Shown: positions 1 through 6,303 of the stretch, in pieces | Position numbering within the stretch: the first letter of the stretch is position 1 | Layout of the letters: every line of letters starts with the position of its first letter | Source: JBBIOI01 sp037443425 | Lineage (GTDB): Bacteria > Desulfobacterota > BSN033 > UBA1163 | Direction: 5' to 3' | Assembly: GCA_037443425.1 (NCBI GenBank) | Contig: JBBIOI010000128.1 | Location: 1 to 9,202 of the forward strand | Length of the DNA: 9,202 nt | Position numbers and translations under genes: made by a program | Notes under the pieces: model-generated | What the model was told of the DNA's origin: nothing | The model's database searches: none | What the model saw: only the letters and a program-made list of their open reading frames with translations

Positions 1-655
1 ACGCGTTTGAAGATATTATTCCTCCTCCAATATATAAAATGGGTTTTTTTGATTTTAAGATTAGTTTAACTGCCCTTTGAATCTGACCCAGATGACCTTC
101 GTATGTTGGATTATAACCTCTGATAAAGACCTTATCAGGATATTTAAAATCAGTTGAGTTTATCAAAACATCTTTTGGTAAATCTACAAGCACTGGTCCA
201 GGTCTTCCAGTTCTTGCAATATAAAATGCCTCTTTAATTATCCGGGCTAAATCTTTTACATCCTTTACCAGATAATTGTGTTTGGTACAAGGCCGTGTAA
301 TCCCGATTATATCAGCTTCCTGGAAGGCATCATTTCCAATAAGTAATGTAGGCACCTGACCTGTGAAGATAACAAGGGGTATTGAATCCATAAAGGCTGT
401 AGCTATACCTGTTACAGTATTAGTTGCACCAGGGCCTGATGTGACAAGCACCACTCCAACCTTTCCAGAGGCCCTTGCGTATCCATCTGCTGAATGCACT
501 GCTGCCTGCTCATGACGTACAAGTATATGTCGGAATGGACATTCAGGAAGTTCATCAACGATTGGGAGGATTGCACCACCTGGATAGGTGAATATTGTAT
601 CTACACCTTCTTTTTTTAGACATTCAATAACGATTTGTGCACCTGTCTTCTTCAT
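1..655 (-). CDS. ilvB: Acetolactate synthase large subunit, N-terminal part (cut by window edge)
   Basis: Acetolactate synthase (AHAS) catalytic subunit: joins two pyruvates, or pyruvate and 2-oxobutyrate, in the first common step of valine, leucine and isoleucine synthesis, using thiamine diphosphate, FAD and Mg. I translated 218 residues from the ATG at 655; the frame is still open at base 1, so about 60% of a normal ~560-residue protein lies outside. Visible family marks are YPGGAILP (24-31), RHEQAAVHSADGYARASG (47-64) with Glu49 as the expected thiamine-activating glutamate, TSGPGATN (72-79), GQVPTLLIGNDAFQE (99-113) and the RPGPVLVDLPKD segment (151-162) that closes the PYR domain; the central domain begins around 190. 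The start codon directly follows the TAG of the upstream DUF465 gene (TAGATG) and has only a weak Shine-Dalgarno sequence, so translational coupling is likely. A catabolic paralogue cannot be fully excluded from the N-terminus alone, but the sequence looks biosynthetic. Confidence 0.94.
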   Translation of the reverse strand, partial: MKKTGAQIVIECLKKEGVDTIFTYPGGAILPIVDELPECPFRHILVRHEQAAVHSADGYARASGKVGVVLVTSGPGATNTVTGIATAFMDSIPLVIFTGQVPTLLIGNDAFQEADIIGITRPCTKHNYLVKDVKDLARIIKEAFYIARTGRPGPVLVDLPKDVLINSTDFKYPDKVFIRGYNPTYEGHLGQIQRAVKLILKSKKPILYIGGGIISSNA

Positions 656-874
656 CTATCTATATCTCATTAAGATTTTTTCCATCTGGTCTTTTAAGGC
701 CAATTTTTTCTTCTTTATGATTTTAATTTCAATTTCATCTTGAGGGGTGAGAAATGGTTTTCCTTCAAGTGCTTCTAAATCTTTTTCAAGCTGCATATGG
801 GCCTGTTTTACCTTTCGAAACTCTTCGTCTTCCTTCATCAATCTTTCTATCAATTCTTCATCTCCCTTGGCCAT
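656..874 (-). CDS. DUF465 (YdcH-like) small helical protein
   Basis: A 72-residue charged protein that resembles the DUF465/YdcH family, whose function is not established. The sequence looks like two amphipathic helices: EELIERLMKEDEEFRKVKQA (about 6-25) and a C-terminal KKKKLALKDQMEKI stretch (54-67), the LKxKL-LKD pattern typical of the family, separated by a turn around EGKPFLTPQDE. The frame extends upstream to 988, but I choose the ATG at 874. It has an AGGGGGG purine tract six bases upstream, the family begins here, and the extra 38 residues are translated from a dispersed repeat and an AT-rich leader. The stop codon abuts the ilvB start with no gap, so the two are very probably co-expressed. 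What the protein does for or beside acetolactate synthase is unknown; the linkage may be purely transcriptional. Confidence 0.82.
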   Translation of the reverse strand: MAKGDEELIERLMKEDEEFRKVKQAHMQLEKDLEALEGKPFLTPQDEIEIKIIKKKKLALKDQMEKILMRYR

Positions 875-919
875 TTCAGCCCCCCTAAGAAAAATGTTAA
901 CATAAAATAATAAAAAACC

Positions 920-946
920 ATAATATAATTGATTCCTTTTTGTCAA
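920..946 (-). promoter_or_regulatory. Candidate sigma-70 promoter for the DUF465-ilvB operon
   Basis: Reading leftward, a perfect TTGACA (946-941) is followed 15 bases later by TATTAT (925-920); TTATGG at 17 bases is the alternative -10. The first codon of the DUF465 gene lies about 45 bases downstream, a normal leader length. The site sits between the dispersed repeat and the gene, in an AT-rich stretch. The spacer is short for sigma-70, so the exact -10 is uncertain. Confidence 0.42.
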
Positions 947-957
947 ATCTTGAATAG

Positions 958-1083
958 GAGACCGAAGCGATCTCTTCCAAATTGTCATTCCGAGCTAAGC
1001 AAGAAACCTATGAGATCGCCACGCCCTTCGGGCTTGCAATGACTTCATTGTATTTAACGCACCCTTTGAAGGCCCACAATAAC
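958..1083. repeat. Palindromic dispersed repeat, diverged copy A
   Basis: Bases 962-1046 align without gaps to 5865-5949 with 10 mismatches in 85 positions (about 88% identity), nine of them transitions. After a one-base shift, 1057-1083 still matches 5961-5987 at 19 of 27 positions, so the right arm is present but decayed. The core is an imperfect hairpin: GTCATTCCGAGC (984-995) against GCTTGCAATGAC (1032-1043), 10 of 12 pairing. The sequence is of the GTCATTCCGAGC / CGAAGCGATCTC type seen, from memory, between genes in several unrelated bacterial phyla. No transposase is linked and no target-site duplication is evident. It fills most of the gap between tsaB and the DUF465 promoter. Confidence 0.85.
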
Positions 1084-1129
1084 TAATAAAAAAGGCTATT
1101 TTTGAACCTACATTCCCAATCTTTTACTT

Positions 1130-1828
1130 TTAAGGGCTCTTTTCTTGCCACTTTAACTCTGCCTCCGATGGTCTTACATATATAGGAGTGAAATTTTCTA
1201 AACCGAGGAGTTTACCATTTCGTATCTGTTCGCAACCCAGTTTTGCAACCATTGTTCCAAGTGGATTATTAAGTGTAAATGGTGCAAATAATGCAAGGGA
1301 TTTAAGGCCGTCTTTTAAAAAACTTCCATAGATTCTTAGCCCATCACCTATAAATACTGTCTTTTCCTCTATTCTCTTTATAAGTTCATCAGGTTTTAAC
1401 GCCTGATATGGAGTTAGCCTTTCGAGAATATTTTCATCTGAATATTTATAAAACGAGGTATATAATTCTCCCTTTCTTGCATCTATTATTGGACATATAA
1501 GATAGGGAGTAGGGGAGATTTGGGATGCTAAAATGTCAAGGCTTGATAGACCAACAACCGGTTTTCCTGTAGCAAATGCCAATCCCTTTACAGTGCTAAT
1601 ACCTATTCTTAGTCCTGTAAAAGAACCTGGTCCAAGAGAGATTGACCATCCATCAAGCTCTTCTAAATTAAATCCTGTCTCCTTTAACACATATTCAATT
1701 GCCTTAAGCAGTCTTTCTGAGTGCGTAATCTGTGCTTTAAATTGATATTCAAATAGAATATCGCCCTCTTCATTTATAAATCCAATGCTTCCACACGAGG
1801 TTGAGGTGTCAATCCCGATTACCTTCAT
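1130..1828 (-). CDS. tsaB: tRNA threonylcarbamoyladenosine biosynthesis protein TsaB
   Basis: TsaB (YeaZ) is the inactive-paralogue partner of TsaD. Together with TsaE they transfer the threonylcarbamoyl group made by TsaC to A37 of ANN-decoding tRNAs in the cytoplasm. The protein is 232 residues, the usual full length. Family marks are the N-terminal GIDTSTSCGSIGF (5-17), the THSERLL segment (35-41), the strongly conserved LGPGSFTGLRIG loop (65-76) and the C-terminal PIYVRPSEAE that ends most bacterial TsaB proteins. No RimI acetyltransferase domain is fused. The ATG at 1828 directly follows the rseP stop (TAGATG), and its Shine-Dalgarno AAGGGTGA (1840-1833) lies inside the last rseP codons, so translation is probably coupled. 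It is the last gene of the uppS operon. I see no strong intrinsic terminator after its TAA; the repeat hairpin at 984-1043 is the nearest structure. Confidence 0.95.
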   Translation of the reverse strand: MKVIGIDTSTSCGSIGFINEEGDILFEYQFKAQITHSERLLKAIEYVLKETGFNLEELDGWSISLGPGSFTGLRIGISTVKGLAFATGKPVVGLSSLDILASQISPTPYLICPIIDARKGELYTSFYKYSDENILERLTPYQALKPDELIKRIEEKTVFIGDGLRIYGSFLKDGLKSLALFAPFTLNNPLGTMVAKLGCEQIRNGKLLGLENFTPIYVRPSEAELKWQEKSP

Positions 1829-2947
1829 CTATTCACCCTTAATCGGAGAGAATATACGAACAAGGTCATTATAAAAAGCAAATATCATTAGAATTATAAC
1901 TATTGCCAAACCAACCTGCTGTGCTATCTCCATCTTTTTCACACTTATAGGTCTCCTTAAGATCGCTTCAAGAGCCAGAAATAAGAAATGACCTCCATCC
2001 AGTATTGGAATGGGGATAAGATTTATTATACCAAGGTTTATACTGAGTATGGCCATAAAAAGTGCAAGGCTTATAATCCCTTTCTTCGCCTGCTCTCCAG
2101 CAAGCTGGGCAATGAGAATTGGACCTCCTATCGTTTTTGCAGGCACTACCCTTTCAATAAGCTTAACAATTGTAAGAACAGTTAGTTTTATACCAAACCA
2201 TGTCTGCGAAATTCCCATTCCAATTGCCTTAAGTGAACCTACCTTTTCAACAACAGTATCTCCGGAAGGGGTAATCCCTATGAGGAATATTTTTACTTCT
2301 TCCCCAAAGATGTTCTTTTGAGTCGATGCCTGGGGAGTAACTTTGATCTCAAAGATCTTTTCGTCTCTTTTTACCTCTAAGGTAAGCTCCTTACCCTCAC
2401 TTGAACGAATGATTTTTGAAAGCTCATCCCATTTTGATACTTTCTCTTTATTAACAGATACAATAAGATCTCCTTTTCTTAACCCTGCCTTTTCTGCAGG
2501 AAGACCAGGACTTAACTCACCTACCTTGGGAAGTAGGGATGGTATTCCAAAAAGATTTATTACTGAAAAGAGTACCATTGCGAGGATGAAGTTAAAGAAA
2601 GGACCTGCAGCTACTATCAGGAAACGTTTCCATATTGGTTGAGTTGAGAATGCCCTTTCTTTATCCTCTTCTTTTATCTCTTCTTCAGGGTTTTCGCCTA
2701 CGAGTTTAACAAATCCACCAAGTGGTATAGCTGCAATCTGGTATTGAGTTTCACCAATCTTTTTCCCTATTATTTTAGGACCGAAGCCCAATGAGAAAGT
2801 GATAACACCAACACCCAATTTTTTAGACAATATGAAGTGGCCAAGTTCATGTATAAATACAAGTATACCGAGGACGATAAGGGTAGGGATGACAGTGTCA
2901 TATATTATCGTTAGGGCAGGGATCCCCAAATATATTGCATTAATCAC
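1829..2947 (-). CDS. rseP: RseP/RasP-type site-2 zinc metalloprotease
   Basis: Intramembrane M50 metalloprotease of the inner membrane. Relatives cut anti-sigma factors and remnant signal peptides. Numbering from the chosen start: zinc-binding HELGH (33-37) lies in the first membrane segment, GFGPK (54-58) and a GGF-V-L strand follow, a second membrane segment spans about 106-130, one PDZ domain about 135-205 (GLRKGD at 155-160), a third membrane segment about 290-312 leads into NLIPIPILDGGH (309-320) with the third zinc ligand Asp317, and a last segment spans about 345-362. At 372 residues with one PDZ it is shorter than the two-PDZ E. coli enzyme. The open frame reaches an ATG at 2992, but I choose GTG at 2947. 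It overlaps the dxr stop as GTGA and has AAAGGAG six bases upstream; the longer start would overlap dxr by 49 bases and add 15 hydrophilic residues. The substrate is unknown; no anti-sigma gene is nearby. Confidence 0.93.
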   Translation of the reverse strand: MINAIYLGIPALTIIYDTVIPTLIVLGILVFIHELGHFILSKKLGVGVITFSLGFGPKIIGKKIGETQYQIAAIPLGGFVKLVGENPEEEIKEEDKERAFSTQPIWKRFLIVAAGPFFNFILAMVLFSVINLFGIPSLLPKVGELSPGLPAEKAGLRKGDLIVSVNKEKVSKWDELSKIIRSSEGKELTLEVKRDEKIFEIKVTPQASTQKNIFGEEVKIFLIGITPSGDTVVEKVGSLKAIGMGISQTWFGIKLTVLTIVKLIERVVPAKTIGGPILIAQLAGEQAKKGIISLALFMAILSINLGIINLIPIPILDGGHFLFLALEAILRRPISVKKMEIAQQVGLAIVIILMIFAFYNDLVRIFSPIKGE

Positions 2948-4104
2948 GGTTTTCTCCTTTCTAAAAGGGCCTTTGATCTTTCTCGAGCCCATTTATCTGC
3001 TATTAATATATCTTCAATAGTTTTGACTGGTTTAACTTGGTGTTCATCCATAACCATTTTAATAAGAATAGGGACCTCAGTAAACTTTATTTTCCCTTCG
3101 AGAAATGCATCCACAGCAATCTCATTTGCTGCGTTTAAAACAGCAGGCATTGTTTCTCCTATCTGGATTGATTGATAAGCAAGTTTAAGACAAGGAAATC
3201 TTTCGAAATCAGGTGTAAAGAATGTAAGGGCCCCACTCTGAGGGAGATTTAAGGGAGTAAGTTTAAGGTTAAGACGATTTGGATAAGAGAGTGCATAAGA
3301 AATTGGAATCTTCATATCTGCAATCCCCATTATTGCGATTACAGATCCATCAATATATTCAACCATCGAATGTACAATACTTTGGGGGTGAATCTGAACG
3401 GAGATCTTTTCTACAGGGATATCAAAAAGCCAGTGGGCTTCGATAACCTCTAACCCCTTATTCATAAGGGAGGCAGAATCTATTGTAACCTTCTTCCCCA
3501 TCTCCCAATGTGGATGGTTAAGTGCCTCCTTTGCTGTTACCTCTTGAAGTTTAGATAGGGGAAGGTTCAGAAATGGTCCTCCAGAGGCTGTTAGTATAAT
3601 CCGTTTTACATCCTCCTTCTTGTGACCAAGGAGTGCCTGAAAGATGGCGCTATGTTCGCTATCGATTGGCAATATCTGGGCATTATTTCTTTTAGCCTCC
3701 TCCATTACAATCTTCCCAGCCATTACAAGTGGTTCTTTATTTGCAATGGCAACGGATTTTCCCATCTTTATGGCAGAAAGTGTTGGTATAAGACCTGCTG
3801 CACCAACGATAGCAGATACAACCTGATCAACCTCAGGGTGTGTGGCTACCTTTATAAGACCTTCAATTCCATAAAAGATTTCAACACCGTTTTCCGAAAG
3901 TTCTCTCTGTAGGGCTTCTGAAAGCTCTTTATTTTTTACAGATACAACCTTGGGCTGAAATTCCATTATCTGTTTTTTAAGTAATTGGATATTAAGACCT
4001 GCTGAAAGGGCAGTTATTTTAAATCTATCTGGGAACTGGCGAACAATCTCAAGTGTGTTTACTCCGATTGACCCTGTGGAGCCGAGTATAGCCAACCTCT
4101 TCAT
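2944..4104 (-). CDS. dxr: 1-deoxy-D-xylulose 5-phosphate reductoisomerase
   Basis: Converts DXP to 2-C-methyl-D-erythritol 4-phosphate with NADPH and a divalent metal, the committed step of the MEP isoprenoid pathway in the cytosol; it is the fosmidomycin target. The protein is 386 residues, close to the usual ~395. Visible are the NADPH loop GSTGSIG (8-14), NKE (122-124), metal ligands Asp148 and Glu150 in PIDSEHSAIFQ, Ser174 in TASGGPF, His197 in NHPHW, and Asn215, Lys216 and Glu219 in MNKGLEVIEAHWLF. All keep a constant offset from the E. coli residues. A TTG at 4107 would add one residue, but ATG 4104 is better spaced from AAGGGAG (4116-4110) and forms a TGATG junction with the cdsA stop. 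Its end overlaps the GTG of rseP by four bases. The product pathway feeds UppS, encoded at the head of the same operon. Confidence 0.97.
   Translation of the reverse strand: MKRLAILGSTGSIGVNTLEIVRQFPDRFKITALSAGLNIQLLKKQIMEFQPKVVSVKNKELSEALQRELSENGVEIFYGIEGLIKVATHPEVDQVVSAIVGAAGLIPTLSAIKMGKSVAIANKEPLVMAGKIVMEEAKRNNAQILPIDSEHSAIFQALLGHKKEDVKRIILTASGGPFLNLPLSKLQEVTAKEALNHPHWEMGKKVTIDSASLMNKGLEVIEAHWLFDIPVEKISVQIHPQSIVHSMVEYIDGSVIAIMGIADMKIPISYALSYPNRLNLKLTPLNLPQSGALTFFTPDFERFPCLKLAYQSIQIGETMPAVLNAANEIAVDAFLEGKIKFTEVPILIKMVMDEHQVKPVKTIEDILIADKWARERSKALLERRKP
2954..2960 (-). promoter_or_regulatory. Shine-Dalgarno site that fixes the rseP start
   Basis: AAAGGAG lies six bases before GTG 2947, inside the last codons of dxr. 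No comparable purine tract serves the ATG at 2992. Together with the GTGA overlap it supports reinitiation of ribosomes finishing dxr at the GTG. Confidence 0.75.
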
Positions 4105-4919
4105 CAATTCTCCCTTATAAAATTAATAACAAAATAATAGAGAAAAGGCGAAGAAAATAGGAAACTGTCAAGTCTATCAAGGATTCCCCCATGCCCTGGT
4201 ATAAGGGAACCAGAGTCCTTTACGTTTGCACTTCGCTTTATCATCGATTCAGTGAAATCTCCTACTTGTCCGAGAAATCCTATACCGATTGCCATAAGTA
4301 TACACTTCATCCTGTCTACATATGGAAGAAATAGCCAGGAGTAAATGCTTCCAGATATGACAGGTCCAAAAAGGGCACCTAACAGTCCCTCAAAGGTTTT
4401 ATTTGGGGATATCTTCGGGTAAAGTTTATGCCTTCCTATGGACAGGCCAAAAAGGAGGGCCGCTACATCTCCACTCCACACTGTTATTATCAAGAAAAGA
4501 ACCCATTTTGTTCCATTTTCAAAAAGGCGAATCATTGGGATATAGGAAAGGAGGAATCCTATATAGAATATACCAAAAAACATTATACCAATCCTTGATG
4601 TTGTTAAAGAGAGATCTTTTGAGGTAATCATAAATAGTACTGAAACTATAAGAATTATTAGCACAATAGAAATTTTGGAAAGAGGATTCCCTCCATAAAT
4701 TATAAAGAGGGTAAAAGAAGTGCCTAAAAGTATTCCAGTCCACTTCTCAATCTCTTTCGAATCTGGAATCGTAAGTTTAAAATATTCCATGAGGCCCAGA
4801 AATGTGCAAGCTAATATAATAAGGTTTAATATAAAAGGGGTACTGAATCCGATAAGAAAGATAACGGGTGGAACTATAAATAATCCTGTCCAGAATTTCT
4901 TCTTCTCTATTCTTCCCAT
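4104..4919 (-). CDS. cdsA: Phosphatidate cytidylyltransferase (CDP-diglyceride synthase)
   Basis: Integral membrane enzyme that makes CDP-diacylglycerol from phosphatidic acid and CTP, the branch point for bacterial phospholipids. It has 271 residues with about eight hydrophobic segments through the chain (11-48, 61-100, 110-130, 138-160, 176-198, 205-220 and 253-267, some of which are double). The family signature lies near the end: SMIKRSANVKDSGSLIP (225-241) followed by GHGGILDRLDS (242-252), matching the S-x-x-K-R-x4-K-D ... PGHGG-x-x-DR-x-D pattern. Upstream, WSGD (148-151) and the PKISPNKTFEG block (168-178) are also typical. The ATG at 4919 has only a weak GAAAG ribosome site and lies 33 bases after the uppS stop. 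The TGA shares one base with the dxr ATG. Confidence 0.95.
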   Translation of the reverse strand: MGRIEKKKFWTGLFIVPPVIFLIGFSTPFILNLIILACTFLGLMEYFKLTIPDSKEIEKWTGILLGTSFTLFIIYGGNPLSKISIVLIILIVSVLFMITSKDLSLTTSRIGIMFFGIFYIGFLLSYIPMIRLFENGTKWVLFLIITVWSGDVAALLFGLSIGRHKLYPKISPNKTFEGLLGALFGPVISGSIYSWLFLPYVDRMKCILMAIGIGFLGQVGDFTESMIKRSANVKDSGSLIPGHGGILDRLDSFLFSSPFLYYFVINFIREN

Positions 4920-4952
4920 TTTTCTTTCAATATAATTATGAGGTGAGGATGA

Positions 4953-5693
4953 TCATTCAAGGCCATTTATCTGTTCACTTGTTAGACCAAATCTCCTTTC
5001 CCTCGACTGGAAGTCTGCAATGGCTTTTAAAAGTTCTTCACGATTGAAATCAGGCCATAGTGTATCTGTAACATAAAGTTCTGTATAGGCAAGCTGCCAG
5101 AGAAGGAAATTAGAAATTCTATACTCACCGCTTGTCCTAATTAATAGATCAGGATCAGGCAGCCCACTTGTCCAGAGGTAATTTGAGAAGTACTCAGGTG
5201 TAATATCATTTAGGCTTACTTTTCCCTCTTTAAAATCGCTTAAAATACTCTTTAAGGCATGGATGATTTCAGATCGACCACCGTAGCTTAGGGCAAGATT
5301 CAGTATCATACCATCGCACTTTTCAGTCTTTTTTATCGTATCAACTAAAGTTTTTAGGACATTTGGAGGTAGATCTTCAAGCCGACCAATAGCCATAAGC
5401 CTTATATTATTTTTTAACATCTCATCAACTTCTTTTATGAGATAGCTATTTAGAAGTTCCATCAGTGCATTGACTTCTTCCTGTGGTCTTTTCCAATTTT
5501 CAATCGAGAATGCATAAAGGGTCAAGACCTTGATTCCGAGTTCCCTGCAGGCTGTAACAACTTCTCTTACAGCATCAACCCCCTTTATATGACCACTTAT
5601 ACGATTCAGTGACTTTTTCTTTGCCCATCGGCCATTTCCGTCCATTATTATGGCTATATGCTTTGGCAATTTATTTTTATCAATGGCTTTCAT
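4953..5693 (-). CDS. uppS: Isoprenyl transferase (undecaprenyl diphosphate synthase type)
   Basis: Cis-prenyltransferase that extends farnesyl diphosphate with isopentenyl diphosphate to the C55 lipid carrier for peptidoglycan and other envelope polymers; it acts at the inner face of the membrane. The protein is 246 residues, full length. Conserved blocks are IIMDGNGRWAK (15-25) with catalytic Asp18, GHIKG (34-38), LYAFSIENWKRP (59-70), LSYGGRSEI (135-143), LPDPDLLIRTSGEYRISNFL (178-197) with Arg186, Arg192 and Ser194, and TELYVTDTLWPDF (204-216) with Glu205. These keep a constant offset of eight from the E. coli residues. The start ATG has AGGAT seven bases upstream. It leads the uppS-cdsA-dxr-rseP-tsaB cluster and has its own promoter candidate about 58 bases upstream. 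Chain length of the product cannot be proven from sequence. Confidence 0.96.
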   Translation of the reverse strand: MKAIDKNKLPKHIAIIMDGNGRWAKKKSLNRISGHIKGVDAVREVVTACRELGIKVLTLYAFSIENWKRPQEEVNALMELLNSYLIKEVDEMLKNNIRLMAIGRLEDLPPNVLKTLVDTIKKTEKCDGMILNLALSYGGRSEIIHALKSILSDFKEGKVSLNDITPEYFSNYLWTSGLPDPDLLIRTSGEYRISNFLLWQLAYTELYVTDTLWPDFNREELLKAIADFQSRERRFGLTSEQINGLE

Positions 5694-5750
5694 TACTTAT
5701 ATCCTGTTTTTTAAGAAGAGATTGATAACTAATAATTTAAAAAATATCAC

Positions 5751-5756
5751 ATTATA
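5751..5756 (-). promoter_or_regulatory. Candidate -10 box for the uppS operon
   Basis: Reading leftward, GGTGTATAATGTG contains a perfect TATAAT (5756-5751), 57 bases before the uppS ATG. No good -35 hexamer sits at 16-18 bases; a TTGCAA lies too far upstream (26-base spacer) and a TTGAAA too close (7 bases). The call rests on the -10 box and on its position after the hairpin and repeat that separate it from the frr-ferredoxin genes. Confidence 0.4.
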
Positions 5757-5847
5757 CACCATTTTTCAATTCCTGATGCTTTTTGCAAAAAAGGGAACCA
5801 TTTCTTTTTAGGATATTTAGGGCATCTAAATTGGGTAATTAAAGAGT

Positions 5848-5987
5848 GTCATTGTGAGCCGAAGCCAAAGCGATCTCTTCCAAATTGTAATTCCGAGCTA
5901 AGCAAGGAATCTATGAGATTGCCACGCCCTTTAGGCTCGCAACAACTTCGTCGGATTGCCACACACCATTTGAGTACTCGCAATGAC
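5848..5987. repeat. Palindromic dispersed repeat, copy B (more complete)
   Basis: A 140-bp element bounded by near-perfect inverted ends: GTCATTGTGAG (5848-5858) and CTCGCAATGAC (5977-5987), 10 of 11 pairing. Inside, a second, weaker hairpin pairs 5887-5898 with 5935-5946 (9 of 12), so the element looks like nested palindromes: an outer arm, an inner hairpin, an outer arm. Bases 5865-5949 are the counterpart of 962-1046 in copy A. There is no coding capacity and no transposase nearby. The likely origin is a non-autonomous, MITE-like or REP-like element; folded RNA or DNA at an operon end is the expected consequence. Confidence 0.88.
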
Positions 5988-6106
5988 CTATAAATAGAGG
6001 CTTTAGTAAAAAATCGCTCAATTTGGGCTTAGATATATTTTTATGTTTGGATATCTGGAGTGAAGATTGAATTTTTAATGAAAAAGATCAATCTAAAATT
6101 GGATTG

Positions 6107-6131
6107 AAAGGGGAGAGTTTTTCTCCCCTTT
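6107..6131 (-). terminator. Hairpin after the ferredoxin gene, probable transcript end
   Basis: A perfect 10-bp stem, AAAGGGGAGA against TCTCCCCTTT, with a five-base loop, begins five bases after the ferredoxin TAG. The 3' arm ends in three T residues but is followed by CAATCC rather than a T run. It may be a weak intrinsic terminator or an mRNA-stabilising 3' end. The stem reads equally well on both strands, but only the minus strand has an upstream gene. Confidence 0.55.
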
Positions 6132-6135
6132 AAGA

Positions 6136-6303
6136 CTATTTTTCAATAATGGCCTCAACAGGGCATACCTCAAAACAGTTTCCACATTCTGTGCATTTCT
6201 CTTCATTAATTACGTAGGGTTCTCCTTCCTCAATGGCTTCTGCAGGACATTCCTCTGCACATGTGCCACAGGCCACACATTCATCAGTTATAAGATAAGC
6301 CAC
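6136..6303 (-). CDS. Small 2[4Fe-4S] ferredoxin
   Basis: A 55-residue clostridial-type ferredoxin: soluble low-potential electron carrier. Two complete motifs are present: C9-x2-C12-x2-C15-x3-C19-P and C37-x2-C40-x2-C43-x3-C47-P. In this fold C9, C12, C15 and C47 hold one cluster and C37, C40, C43 and C19 the other. The two halves resemble each other (CPAEAI and CPVEAI), as expected from the ancient internal duplication. The start is GTG 6303, since an in-frame TAA lies immediately before it. A near-perfect Shine-Dalgarno stretch precedes it. It follows frr by 20 bases, so it should be co-transcribed with ribosome recycling factor. The redox partner is not shown; IspG/IspH of the MEP pathway, oxidoreductases or hydrogenase-type enzymes are possible. 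The reading frame is easily missed because it is short and lacks an ATG. Confidence 0.93.
   Translation of the reverse strand: MAYLITDECVACGTCAEECPAEAIEEGEPYVINEEKCTECGNCFEVCPVEAIIEK

Larger units (their letters stand above)
5694..6135. other. 442-bp gap without a gene between the ferredoxin gene and uppS
   Basis: I find no coding sequence, tRNA or other named RNA here. From right to left it holds a 10-bp hairpin (6131-6107), an AT-rich stretch with a short AGATTGA/TCAATCT inverted pair (6064-6094), the dispersed repeat (5987-5848) and the AT-rich uppS leader with its TATAAT box. It is best read as an operon boundary. Confidence 0.8.

Noticed and set aside
875..988. N-terminal extension of the DUF465 frame to 988
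   Set aside because: The extra 38 residues are read from the dispersed repeat and an AT-rich leader that contains a promoter candidate. The ATG at 874 has a good ribosome site and matches the family start.
1081..1129. AAAAATAGCC-TTTTTT stretch after tsaB as a terminator
   Set aside because: Only A-T pairs with no GC stem; too weak to call.
2010..2321. 103-residue plus-strand frame opposite rseP
   Set aside because: Antisense shadow of a well-conserved gene, with no family resemblance and no ribosome site worth noting.
4105..4107. TTG start for dxr one codon upstream
   Set aside because: Only two bases from the Shine-Dalgarno; the adjacent ATG at 4104 is better spaced and gives the TGATG coupling.
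1130..5693. uppS-cdsA-dxr-rseP-tsaB as a possible novel system
   Set aside because: All five products are well-known families with intact key residues, and versions of this cluster occur in many bacteria; tight packing alone is not novel.
5823..6110. Possible direct repeats (ATCTAAATTGG and ATCTAAAATTGG) flanking the repeat in the large gap
   Set aside because: They are not at the element ends, differ by an indel and lie in AT-rich DNA, so they are weak as target-site duplications.
5694..6135. Search for a tRNA, riboswitch, CRISPR units or a small gene in the large gap
   Set aside because: No cloverleaf, no regularly spaced repeats, no conserved riboswitch core that I recognise and no coding frame with a ribosome site were seen.
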